Positions 45,925 to 54,272 of a stretch of 64,000 nt of DNA are shown here, in pieces. This stretch comes from Mycobacterium sp. (GTDB lineage: Bacteria > Actinomycetota > Actinomycetes > Mycobacteriales > Mycobacteriaceae). The notes under the pieces were generated by a model. That model had not been told where the DNA came from, made no database searches, and saw nothing but the letters and a program-made list of their open reading frames with translations. The first letter of the stretch is position 1; every line of letters begins with the position of its first letter. Made by a program: the position numbers and the translations under genes. Location of the stretch: NCBI GenBank assembly GCA_016197405.1, contig JACPVR010000001.1, positions 124,001 through 188,000 on the forward strand, read 5' to 3'.

Positions 45925-46920
45925 TTACCTCCAGACCTGATCTTGCCGTGCGTCCCGATGGTACCCCGCCGCCTCGTAGGCGCCCAGCGCTGCCGCGGCG
46001 GCGTCGCGCACACGCTGCGCCAGTGTGTCGGGTTCGAGCACCGTCACCGCGGAGCCCAGGCCCAGCAACAGCCGGGTCATCCACTCCTCGGAGGCATAGG
46101 TCAGCGCCGCCTCGTACTGGCCGTCGGGCAGTTCGGCCAGCACCCGCATCGGGTAGTAATCGAGCATCCAGACGGCCTCGGGCGCCAGCCGCAGCCGTGC
46201 CGAGGGCAGCGCCGGGTCGGCATCGAAGAGCGAGGTGTCGGTCGGTTCGGCAACCGCGGGCGCAGGCGGCGAAGAACGCTCGTCGAGAACCCTCGCGTCG
46301 ACGATGCGATCGAACCGGAACAACCGCACGCCTTCGGCCTCGCGTGACCAGGCCTCCAGATAACTGTGTTCGGCGATCAACACGATCCGGATCGGATCGA
46401 CGGTGCGCGTCGACAGCGTGTCGCGCGATGCCGAGTAGTACTCGATGACCAGTGCCCGTCCGTCCCGGACGGCCGCGCGGACCGCGGCCGCGGCCAGGCT
46501 CTCGGCCGGTGCCTGTTCGGGCTCGGCCGAGGCCGCGCCGTGTGCCAGGGTGCCCGCGGCCGACTCGATCTTGGCGATGGCATTGCGTGCCGCCTCCGGA
46601 TCGACCAGGCCCGGCACATCCACCAGGGCCCGCAGCGCCATCAGCAGACCGGTCGCCTCCGGGGAGGTCAACCGCAGCGGCTGGTCGATACCGGCGGAGA
46701 AGATCACCTCGATGGTGTCACCGGAGAACTCCATGTCGATCAGATCGCCGGGCCCGTATCCGGGCAGGCCGCACATCCACAGCTGGTTGAGGTCGTCGCG
46801 CAGCTGTTTGCGGCTGACCCCCAGATCGGCGGCGGCCTCGGCGTAGGTGATCCGCGGGTTGGCCTGGAAGTACGGCACCATGTTGAGCAGCCGCACCAGC
46901 CGCGTCGAAACCCCACTCAT
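45925..46920 (-). CDS. pafC: PafC, WYL-domain subunit of the PafBC activator
   Basis: 331 residues from ATG 46918-46920. The N-terminal winged helix includes VSTRLVRLLNMVPYFQANPRITYAEAAADLG and VSRKQLRDDLNQLWMCGLPG. The WYL domain has VIEYYSASRDTLSTRTVDPIR and AWSREAEGVRLFRFDRIVDAR. PafB and PafC form a heterodimer that activates the LexA-independent DNA-damage response in mycobacteria. The counterpart is Rv2095c. It lies 31 bases after pafB. Confidence 0.94.
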   Translation of the reverse strand: MSGVSTRLVRLLNMVPYFQANPRITYAEAAADLGVSRKQLRDDLNQLWMCGLPGYGPGDLIDMEFSGDTIEVIFSAGIDQPLRLTSPEATGLLMALRALVDVPGLVDPEAARNAIAKIESAAGTLAHGAASAEPEQAPAESLAAAAVRAAVRDGRALVIEYYSASRDTLSTRTVDPIRIVLIAEHSYLEAWSREAEGVRLFRFDRIVDARVLDERSSPPAPAVAEPTDTSLFDADPALPSARLRLAPEAVWMLDYYPMRVLAELPDGQYEAALTYASEEWMTRLLLGLGSAVTVLEPDTLAQRVRDAAAAALGAYEAAGYHRDARQDQVWR

Positions 46921-46951
46921 AGCGCGATCCGCTCCGCTCCTCGCTGGGACG

Positions 46952-47935
46952 TCATCGCGCCACCAGCGAGGACAACCGCTCCAGCACGGCGTCGCGCAAC
47001 GAGTCCGGTTCCAGCACGATGGCATCCGGCCCGTAGCCGGCAAGCTCGCGGGCCAACTGGTCGCGGTAGCCGATATCGACCTCGATGACCTCGCCGGAGC
47101 GCCCGGCCAGCTCCAACGGCCCTGTCGACACACCGGAACGGCGCAACGCGGTGGCGCGGCCGTCGGCGACCCACACGCGGGCCGACAGTCCGGTGGGTGT
47201 CTCGCCGGTGACCTGGGCGACGATCTGGCGCAGGTCCACACCGGCGGGGCGGGTGACGGCACCGGGCGGCCCGATCGGCGTGACGCCGGCACCGATGCGC
47301 GACAACCGGAAGGTCCGGGTGGCGTTGCGGTCGCGGTCGTGGCCCACCAGATACCAGCGCCGTCGCTCGGTGACGACACCCCACGGTTCGACGGTGCGCA
47401 CGGTATAGGGCTCGGTGCGCGACGGCCGGTGCTCGAAACGCACCGCCTGCCGGGCGTCGATGGCCGCTTGCAGCACCCCGAGGACGTCCTCGGAACCCCG
47501 CAACCCGGGCAGCCCGGTGAGCGCCAGGAAGGACGCCGGTGCCTCGTTGTCGACGTCCACGCCGCCGGCGCGCAGCTTGAGCAGGGCGCCCTGGGTGGCG
47601 TTCACCAGCTCCGGTGACTCCCACAGCTGCGCGGCCACGGCGACCGCGGCGACCTCGTCGGGTGAGAGCTCGATATCGGGCAGCGCGTAGGCGTCCCGAT
47701 TGATCCGGTACCCCTCGGTGGGGTCGAGCGCCGACACCCGCCCGGTCTCCAACGGGATACCGAGATCACGCAATTCGTTCTTGTCGCGCTCGAACATTCG
47801 CGAGAACGCTTCGTCGCTGGGACTGTCGCCGTAGCCGGCCACACTCTTGCGGATCCGTTCGGCCGGAATGTAGCCGTGTGTCGACAGCAGCGCGATGACA
47901 AGGTTCATCAGCCGTTCGACTTTGGAGATCGCCAC
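46952..47935 (-). CDS. pafB: PafB, WYL-domain subunit of the PafBC activator
   Basis: 327 residues from the GTG at 47933-47935 (MAISKVERLMNLVIALLSTH); longer frames cross pafA. N-terminal helix-turn-helix with SPSDEAFSRMFERDKNELRDLGIPLETG, then a WYL domain with VRFEHRPSRTEPYTVRTVEPWGVV and RWYLVGHDRDRNATRTFRLSRI. It partners PafC to control DNA repair genes. The order pafA-pafB-pafC is as in M. tuberculosis (Rv2097c-Rv2095c). Confidence 0.94.
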   Translation of the reverse strand: MAISKVERLMNLVIALLSTHGYIPAERIRKSVAGYGDSPSDEAFSRMFERDKNELRDLGIPLETGRVSALDPTEGYRINRDAYALPDIELSPDEVAAVAVAAQLWESPELVNATQGALLKLRAGGVDVDNEAPASFLALTGLPGLRGSEDVLGVLQAAIDARQAVRFEHRPSRTEPYTVRTVEPWGVVTERRRWYLVGHDRDRNATRTFRLSRIGAGVTPIGPPGAVTRPAGVDLRQIVAQVTGETPTGLSARVWVADGRATALRRSGVSTGPLELAGRSGEVIEVDIGYRDQLARELAGYGPDAIVLEPDSLRDAVLERLSSLVAR

Positions 47936-47952
47936 CCGGGTAAGGGTAGTTG

Positions 47953-49311
47953 TCACATGCTGGCGATGAGTCGCTTGACTCGCTCGTCGACCGAACGGAA
48001 CGGGTCCTTGCACAGCACCGTGCGCTGAGCCTGGTCGTTGAGCTTGAGGTGGACCCAGTCGACGGTGAAGTCCCGGCCGGCTTCCTGCGCCGCGGTGATG
48101 AACTCGCCGCGCAGCTTGGCGCGCGTCGTCTGCGGCGGGGTCTCGACGGCCTCGTCGATCTCCTCGTCGGTGGTGATCCGGGCCGCCAGACCCTTGCGCT
48201 GCAGCAGGTCGAAGACGCCCCGCCCACGCTTGATGTCGTGATAGGCCAGGTCGAGCTGGGAGATCTTCGGGTCGGACAGCTCCATGTCGTAGCGATCCTG
48301 GTAGCGCTGGAACAGTTTGCGCTTGATCACCCAGTCGATCTCGGTGTCGACCTTGGCGAAGTCCTGGCTCTCGACGGCGTCGAGCTGACGTCCCCACAGG
48401 TCGACGACCTGCTGGATCTGGGTGTTGGGTTCGCGGGTCTGCAGATACTCCACGGCGCGGGCGTAGTACTCGCGCTGGATGTCGAGCGCACTGGCCTGCC
48501 GCCCGCCCGCCAACCGCACCGGGCGTCGTCCGGTCAGGTCGTGGCTGACCTCGCGGATGGCCCGAATCGGGTTGTCCAGCGAGAAGTCCCGGAACGCGAC
48601 ACCGGCTTCGATCATCTCCAGCACCAACGATGCCGAACCCACCTTGAGCATGGTGGTGGCTTCGCACATGTTGGAGTCGCCGACGATGACGTGCAGCCGG
48701 CGGTACTTCTCGGCATCGGCGTGCGGTTCGTCGCGGGTGTTGATGATCGGGCGGGAACGCGTCGTCGCGCTGGAGACGCCTTCCCAGATGTGCTCGGCGC
48801 GCTGGCTCAGGCAGAACGTCGCGGCCTTCGGGGTCTGCAGCACCTTGCCGGCACCGCAGATCAGCTGGCGGGTCACCAGGAACGGCAGCAGCACATCGGA
48901 GATCCGGGAGAATTCCCCGGCGCGCACGATCAGATAGTTCTCGTGGCAGCCGTAGGAGTTGCCCGCCGAGTCGGTGTTGTTCTTGAACAGATAGATGTCA
49001 CCGCCGATACCCTCGTCGGCCAGCCGCTGCTCGGCATCGATCAGCAGATCCTCCAGGACGCGCTCACCGGCGCGGTCATGGGTGACGAGCTGGATGAGGT
49101 TGTCGCATTCGGCGGTTGCGTACTCCGGGTGGCTGCCCACGTCGAGGTAGAGGCGCGCACCGTTACGCAAGAAGACGTTGCTGCTACGCCCCCACGACAC
49201 CACCCGACGGAACAGGTAGCGGGCGACCTCGTCCGGAGACAGCCGCCGATGACCGTGGAACGTGCAGGTCACACCGAATTCGGTTTCGATGCCCATGATT
49301 CGTCGCTGCAC
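47953..49311 (-). CDS. pafA: Pup--protein ligase PafA
   Basis: 452 residues, the same length as in M. tuberculosis when GTG 49309-49311 is the start ([16 protein letters not shown]). The glutamine-synthetase-like active site begins at GIETEFGV, with the catalytic Asp in [16 protein letters not shown] near residue 64 and the ATP/Mg region in [16 protein letters not shown]. It attaches Pup to lysines of proteins sent to the proteasome. The pup, dop and proteasome genes are not in this window, and acyl-CoA dehydrogenase follows on the other strand. An earlier in-frame start (MNKCTQTD...) is not conserved. Confidence 0.97.
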   Translation of the reverse strand: MQRRIMGIETEFGVTCTFHGHRRLSPDEVARYLFRRVVSWGRSSNVFLRNGARLYLDVGSHPEYATAECDNLIQLVTHDRAGERVLEDLLIDAEQRLADEGIGGDIYLFKNNTDSAGNSYGCHENYLIVRAGEFSRISDVLLPFLVTRQLICGAGKVLQTPKAATFCLSQRAEHIWEGVSSATTRSRPIINTRDEPHADAEKYRRLHVIVGDSNMCEATTMLKVGSASLVLEMIEAGVAFRDFSLDNPIRAIREVSHDLTGRRPVRLAGGRQASALDIQREYYARAVEYLQTREPNTQIQQVVDLWGRQLDAVESQDFAKVDTEIDWVIKRKLFQRYQDRYDMELSDPKISQLDLAYHDIKRGRGVFDLLQRKGLAARITTDEEIDEAVETPPQTTRAKLRGEFITAAQEAGRDFTVDWVHLKLNDQAQRTVLCKDPFRSVDERVKRLIASM

Positions 49312-49453
49312 AGAATCGAGCTTACGGGGTGCTGGGTGTCCTTGGCGCGCAAGCGTTGGCAACATGTTCGCATCGGCCCGTCGGGACAGCCCGGTATCCG
49401 TCTGTGTACATTTGTTCACTCAATGCTTGCGAACGCCCGAAAGGACCGCGTCG

Positions 49454-50665
49454 ATGACCTTCTCCCTGGAACTCCCCGCCGACGTCGTCGAGGTGCGCGA
49501 CTGGGTGCACGAGTTCGCCGCCGAGGTCATCCGGCCGGCCGCCGCCGAATGGGATGAGCGGGAGGAGACCCCGTGGCCGGTCATCGCCGAGGCCGCCAAG
49601 ATCGGGCTCTATTCGGTGGATCTGTTCGCCACCCAGTCGACCGAGCCCAGTGGCCTGGGCATGCTGGCGGTTTTCGAGGAACTGTTCTGGGGTGACGCCG
49701 GCATCGCGCTGTCGATCGTCGGGTCCGGGCTGGCCGCGGCATCGCTGGCGGCCAACGGGACACCGGAACAGATCGGCGAATGGGTGCCCCAGATGTTCGG
49801 CACCGCCGACGAGCCGCTGCTGGCGTCGTTCTGCTCGTCGGAGCCCGGTGCCGGATCCGATGTCGGGGCGATCATCACCCGGGCCCGCTACGACGAGGCC
49901 ACCGACGAATGGGTGCTCAACGGAACCAAGACCTGGGCCACCAACGGCGGGATCGCCAACGTGCACATCGTGGTGGCCTCGGTGTACCCGGAACTGGGCT
50001 CGCGCGGTCAGGCCACCTTCATCATCCCGCCCAACACCCCGGGGCTCAGCCAGGGCCAGAAGTTCAAGAAGCACGGTATCCGGGCGTCGCACACCGCCGA
50101 GGTCGTGCTCAACGAGGTCCGGTTGCCGGGCCGGTTGATCGTCGGCGGCAAGGAGAAGTTCGACGAGCGCATCGCCCGGGTGCGCGCCGGGCAGAGCACC
50201 TCGGGCCAGGCCGCGATGAAGACCTTCGAACGCACCCGGCCCGGTGTCGGCGCGATGGCCATCGGGGTGTCGCGCGCCGCCTACGAGTACGCCCTGGACT
50301 ACGCGCAACAACGCGAGCAGTTCGGCCGCAAGATCGGCGACTTCCAGGCCATCGCCTTCAAGTTGGCCGATATGAAGGCACGTATCGACGCCGCGCGGCT
50401 GCTGGTGTGGCGGGCGGGCTGGATGGCGCGCAACAACATCCCGTTCACCGCCGCCGAGGGCTCGATGGCAAAACTGGTGGCCAGCGAGACCTCGGTGTAC
50501 GTCACCGACGAGGCCATCCAGATCCTGGGCGGCAACGGCTACACCCGGGACTTCCCGGTCGAACGCATGCACCGCGACGCCAAGATCTTCACGATCTTCG
50601 AGGGCACCAGTGAGATTCAGCGTCTGGTGATGGCCCGCACCATCACCGGGCTGCCACTCAAATAG
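49454..50665 (+). CDS. Acyl-CoA dehydrogenase
   Basis: 403 residues. FAD and substrate motifs are CSSEPGAGSDVGAIITRARY, TKTWATNGGIANVHIVVAS and VGAMAIGVSRAAYEYALDYA with QQREQFGRKIGDFQAIAFKL. The C-terminal region DEAIQILGGNGYTRDFPVER and KIFTIFEGTSEIQRLV carries the catalytic-site helix. It introduces a double bond into acyl-CoA. ATG at 49454 is the conserved start; an earlier frame crosses pafA. It is divergent from pafA and does not belong to the paf/Tat region of M. tuberculosis. Confidence 0.92.
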   Translation: MTFSLELPADVVEVRDWVHEFAAEVIRPAAAEWDEREETPWPVIAEAAKIGLYSVDLFATQSTEPSGLGMLAVFEELFWGDAGIALSIVGSGLAAASLAANGTPEQIGEWVPQMFGTADEPLLASFCSSEPGAGSDVGAIITRARYDEATDEWVLNGTKTWATNGGIANVHIVVASVYPELGSRGQATFIIPPNTPGLSQGQKFKKHGIRASHTAEVVLNEVRLPGRLIVGGKEKFDERIARVRAGQSTSGQAAMKTFERTRPGVGAMAIGVSRAAYEYALDYAQQREQFGRKIGDFQAIAFKLADMKARIDAARLLVWRAGWMARNNIPFTAAEGSMAKLVASETSVYVTDEAIQILGGNGYTRDFPVERMHRDAKIFTIFEGTSEIQRLVMARTITGLPLK

Positions 50666-50717
50666 CCCCTGTGGATAACGGACGGCGCGATCGGCCGGTG
50701 TGCTGCCAGCATGCGGC

Positions 50718-50996
50718 ATGGCCGAAAACACCGTCAGCGTCGATCTCGACGCAATGCGCACCCTCGCCGACCGGGTGGAACGAAACGCCGACGCACTGAG
50801 GAAGTTCTGCTTCCCCGGTATCGACCGGGATATGGCCGGTTCGGCGACGGCCGCCGCCATGAGCCCGGATCGGGTCGCGGCCCGTTTCGACACCGTGGTC
50901 GCCGGCATGCTGGCGTGGGTCTGCGCGGCCCGCACCTCGGCACGGGCCTTCGACGGCGCTGAGCAGGACAACACCCGCCGGATCAGCGGATCATGA
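50718..50996 (+). CDS. EspC-like small protein, possible type VII secretion partner
   Basis: 92 residues from ATG 50718. The protein is helical, with a helix-turn-helix hairpin pattern: LDAMRTLADRVERNADALRK, a turn with FPGIDRDM, and AARFDTVVAGMLAWVCAART. The end (SARAFDGAEQDNTRRISG) resembles the C-terminal Y/FxxxD/E-type tail of EspC-family (PF10824-like) proteins. There is no WxG motif. It overlaps the DUF1023 gene by four bases (ATGA). The idea that the pair is exported together by an ESX system is inference. Short, divergent proteins of this type are difficult to place. Confidence 0.6.
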   Translation: MAENTVSVDLDAMRTLADRVERNADALRKFCFPGIDRDMAGSATAAAMSPDRVAARFDTVVAGMLAWVCAARTSARAFDGAEQDNTRRISGS

Positions 50997-52729
50997 ACCG
51001 CCCCAGCATCAGTCAGGTGCAGGCCTGGCGCCCCGACGCTCTGCGCGAGCTGGCCGACGTCTGGGAAAGCGCTGCGGCGCGACTCGACGAGGACGGTTCC
51101 GGACTCCTCGCCCGGGTCGACGGCACGGCCGGTGCCACCGCGGACAGTGCGCGGGACCGGCTCGCGGCATCCGCCGATGCGGCACAACAGGTTTCGCGTG
51201 CACTGGTCGCCGCCGGCGCGGCCGCCCGCGCCGGCGCGCCCCGGATCGCGGCGGCCCGCAACCGGGTGCTGGACTGTGTCGCCGAGGCGCGCGCCGACGG
51301 CTCAACCGTCGCCGATGACGGGACGGTCTCCCCCGCCGCGCAGGCCGACGGCCTGCTGCGCCTGCTGTCCGGCTCCGATGACGTCGCCGCCCGGGCGTTG
51401 TTGGCAACGCAGGCAGCAGGACTGACCGCGTCGATCACCGCGGCACTGGATGCGCTGGCGGCCATGGATGCCGAAGTGGCACAGTCGATCGACGCCGGTT
51501 TCAGCTGCGCCGAGACCGCTCCGGCACCGACCCGACCGGCCGGCGCGTGGCCGGTCGAGGGCACCGATGTGGTCGCGGCCTGGCCCGTGACGAGTCAGGA
51601 CCGCATCGCCGGGCAGATCGCCGCGATGACACCCGAACAGCGCGCACACCTGGTCACGTCGATGCCACACCAGATCGGCAACACCGATGGTGTGCCGTGG
51701 GATATGCGCGTCGCGGCGAACCGGATCAATATCGCCGACGCGATCCTGACCGCACGGCACGCACTCGACGTGCCCGTTGAGGCGAAGGTCCGGGCCGTAC
51801 TGGCCGCCGGCATCGGAACGGCCGGTGCCGAACGGATGTGGCCGGCCACCGCCGCCAACCCGGTCACCCGCGCCGCGGCCGTCATCCAATACGACCGGGA
51901 TATCACGCAGCGCATGGCTTTCTACCAGGACCTGCTGGCCGATGTGCCCGATCCCACCCGGCGCACCGACACCCTGGTGCCCCGGCAGATCCTGGCATTC
52001 GACCCGGCCCGCGCATCGCTGGTGGAACTGACCGGCGATCTGCGCACCGCCACCAGCGTCGGCGTACTGGTTCCCGGGCTCAACACCACCGTCACCGGAT
52101 CGGCGGCCAACGACGAGGATTCCCGCCGGTTCGTCGCGGCCGGCGGCGGGCGGGTCGCCATGATCACCTACCTGGGCGGCCCGTTCCCCACCGGAGAACT
52201 GGCGGCAGGGCTGCTCGACGCAGCCGATCCGCGTTACGCACTGGACATGGCGCCACGCCTGGTGGCCTTCAGCGAGGACGTCAACCGCACCGTCGACGCG
52301 ACCGGTCGCGCCATTCCGGTCACCTACATCGGGCATTCCTACGGTGGTTCGATTCTGGGCACCGCCGAACGTCTCGGTCTGACCGCCGACCGCACCCTCT
52401 ACGTCGAGGCCGCCGGAGCCGGTGTGGGCGTGCATGATCCCGGCGACTGGCACAACCGCAACCCGGACGTGTTGCGCTTCACCATGACCGCACCCGGCGA
52501 TCCGATCGAACTCGTCCAGGGCTTCCCGACGGGTCCGCACGGAGCCGATCCCGACGATCTGCCCGGCGTCATCCGCCTCGACACCGGGCGCCGGTTGGAC
52601 GGCACCCTGATGTCCGGGCTGGCGGCACACTCCGATGTGTTCGACGAACCCTCCGATGCCTGGCGCAATATGCTCGGCGTCATCACCGGCGACCGCGAAC
52701 TGCTCAAGGTCTATCGGTCGGCGGGGTGA
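50993..52729 (+). CDS. Helical-domain/DUF1023 alpha-beta hydrolase, possible ESX effector
   Basis: 578 residues. The N-terminal part (about 1-200) is Ala-rich and helical, starting ISQVQAWRPDALRELADVWE, the V..W.P..L pattern seen at the start of many type VII-associated proteins. From about residue 210 the DUF1023 (abhydrolase_8) domain follows: VTSQDRIAGQIAAMTPEQR, VGVLVPGLNTTVTGSAAN (oxyanion side), and the nucleophile elbow YIGHSYGGSILG near 449. Late AHSDVFDEPSDAW holds a likely catalytic His. No signal peptide is seen. Coupled to the EspC-like gene, it may be exported or act on lipids of the envelope. The 3' end overlaps the convergent FAD subunit gene by 19 bases. Confidence 0.75.
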   Translation: MNRPSISQVQAWRPDALRELADVWESAAARLDEDGSGLLARVDGTAGATADSARDRLAASADAAQQVSRALVAAGAAARAGAPRIAAARNRVLDCVAEARADGSTVADDGTVSPAAQADGLLRLLSGSDDVAARALLATQAAGLTASITAALDALAAMDAEVAQSIDAGFSCAETAPAPTRPAGAWPVEGTDVVAAWPVTSQDRIAGQIAAMTPEQRAHLVTSMPHQIGNTDGVPWDMRVAANRINIADAILTARHALDVPVEAKVRAVLAAGIGTAGAERMWPATAANPVTRAAAVIQYDRDITQRMAFYQDLLADVPDPTRRTDTLVPRQILAFDPARASLVELTGDLRTATSVGVLVPGLNTTVTGSAANDEDSRRFVAAGGGRVAMITYLGGPFPTGELAAGLLDAADPRYALDMAPRLVAFSEDVNRTVDATGRAIPVTYIGHSYGGSILGTAERLGLTADRTLYVEAAGAGVGVHDPGDWHNRNPDVLRFTMTAPGDPIELVQGFPTGPHGADPDDLPGVIRLDTGRRLDGTLMSGLAAHSDVFDEPSDAWRNMLGVITGDRELLKVYRSAG

Positions 52730-53727
52730 GCCGGACCCGTGCGGTCGACGGCAGCCAGCGTCAACGCCCTGACCACACTGTGGCGTCCCAGGTCGAGCTT
52801 GAAACCGTTCTGCGACAACGGTTGGGCACCGGTCATCGCCAGTTGTGCCGCGGTGTGAAACGCCGCCGAGGTGGGCCGCTGCCCGAGCAGGGCGGCTTCC
52901 GCGTCATGCAGCCGCCAGGGAGAGGCGGCCACACCACCGAGTGCCAGGGCCGCCGCGGTGATGACACCGTCGTCGATGTGCAGACCGGCGGCCACCGAGA
53001 CCAGCGCGAAGGCATAGCTGTGCCGATCGCGGACCTTCAGATACCAGCAGTGGTCGTGAAACCCAGACGGCGGCAATTCGATCGCGGTGATCAGATCGCC
53101 TGGGCGCAGCACATTGTCGACGTGGGGGGTATCGCCGGGAAGGGCGAAGAACCGGTCGATCGGCACGGTGCGCCGCCCCGCGGTGTTCTGGACGTGCACG
53201 ACGGCGTCCAGGATCGCCAGCGCAACCGCCATGTCCGACGGGTGGGTCGCCACACAGTGCTCGCTGGCACCGAAGACGGCGTGTTCTCGATTGAATCCGC
53301 GCCGGGCAGCACAACCACTGCCGGGATCGCGCTTGTTGCACTCGGCGAAGGCCGGTTGCATGAAGTAGGGGCACCGGGTGCGCTGCAGGAGGTTTCCGCC
53401 CGCGGTGGCCATATTGCGCAGCTGGATGGTTGCGCCGCTGAGAATGGCGTGCGAGAGCACCGGATACCGGGTGCGCACCAGCGCATGGTTGGCCAGCGCA
53501 CTGTTGGTGACCCCCGCCCCGATCAGTATCCCGCCGGAGTCAGCGGACCTGATCGAGCTCGGTGCCAGTCGCCGGACGTCGACCAACGCGCCGGGTTCCT
53601 CGACACCGCTTTTCATCAGGTCGACGAGATTCGTGCCGCCGGCGAGGTATTTCGTGCCCGGGTTGCCGGCGACCTGCCGGATGGCATCCTCGATCGTCGC
53701 CGCGGTCCGGAACTCGAAGGGTTTCAC
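52711..53727 (-). CDS. Molybdenum hydroxylase FAD-binding subunit
   Basis: 338 residues from the GTG at 53725-53727. FAD site: KYLAGGTNLVDLMKSGVEEP (about 25-44), then ATIQLRNMATAGGNLLQRTRC, the xanthine-dehydrogenase-type medium subunit. An unusual Cys-rich stretch (RCPYFMQPAFAECNKRDPGSGC) follows, as in the aldehyde-oxidoreductase YagS-like group, where it holds an extra 4Fe-4S cluster. It passes electrons between the molybdenum/iron-sulfur subunits and an acceptor. It overlaps the small subunit by four bases (GTGA) and is the last gene of its operon. Confidence 0.9.
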   Translation of the reverse strand: MKPFEFRTAATIEDAIRQVAGNPGTKYLAGGTNLVDLMKSGVEEPGALVDVRRLAPSSIRSADSGGILIGAGVTNSALANHALVRTRYPVLSHAILSGATIQLRNMATAGGNLLQRTRCPYFMQPAFAECNKRDPGSGCAARRGFNREHAVFGASEHCVATHPSDMAVALAILDAVVHVQNTAGRRTVPIDRFFALPGDTPHVDNVLRPGDLITAIELPPSGFHDHCWYLKVRDRHSYAFALVSVAAGLHIDDGVITAAALALGGVAASPWRLHDAEAALLGQRPTSAAFHTAAQLAMTGAQPLSQNGFKLDLGRHSVVRALTLAAVDRTGPAHPADR

Positions 53728-54272
53728 GTCTGGTGTCCCTCGACGACGGTCTGGATGGCCTCGACGATGTTGGCGTACGCGCCACACCGACAGATGTTGC
53801 CCGCCATGCGTTCTCGTATCTCGGGCACCGTGAGGTGCGCGCACCCGTCGACGACGTCGGCGCGGGTGCCGTCGAAGGTGGCCATGCTCAGATCACCGCG
53901 GCGATGTTCGGCCAGCATGGCGTGCGCCGAGGAGATCTGACCCGGTGTGCAGTAGCCGCACTGCATTCCGTCACAGTCCAGGAACGCCTGCTGCAGCTCG
54001 TGCAGTTCGGTCCCGTCGGCGATCCCTTCGATGGTGAGGATTTCCGAGTCGTCGACCGAGACTGCCAGGGTCAGGCAGCTGACCACCCGTTCACCGTTCA
54101 CCGAGACCGTGCAGGCACCGCACAGTCCGTGGTCGCACCCCTTCTTGGTTCCCGTCAGGTGCAGCCGCTCGCGAAGGACGTCGAGCAGAGTGGAACGGAC
54201 GTCCACCGTCACCGGGTACGACTCACCGTTGACGAGCAACCGCAGGGCATGGTCAAATCCGCCGGTCGTCAT
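53724..54272 (-). CDS. Molybdenum hydroxylase 2Fe-2S subunit
   Basis: 182 residues. First cluster: KKGCDHGLCGACTVSVNG with a later SCLTLA Cys. Second cluster: MQCGYCTPGQI and GNICRCGAYANIVEAI. This is the standard small subunit of the xanthine dehydrogenase/aldehyde oxidase family. It overlaps the large subunit by four bases (ATGA) and the FAD subunit by four, so three subunits in the order large-small-medium come from one message. Confidence 0.95.
   Translation of the reverse strand: MTTGGFDHALRLLVNGESYPVTVDVRSTLLDVLRERLHLTGTKKGCDHGLCGACTVSVNGERVVSCLTLAVSVDDSEILTIEGIADGTELHELQQAFLDCDGMQCGYCTPGQISSAHAMLAEHRRGDLSMATFDGTRADVVDGCAHLTVPEIRERMAGNICRCGAYANIVEAIQTVVEGHQT

Noticed and set aside
49322..51187. 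621-residue minus-strand frame over the acyl-CoA dehydrogenase
   Set aside because: Shadow frame; the + strand has complete acyl-CoA dehydrogenase motifs.
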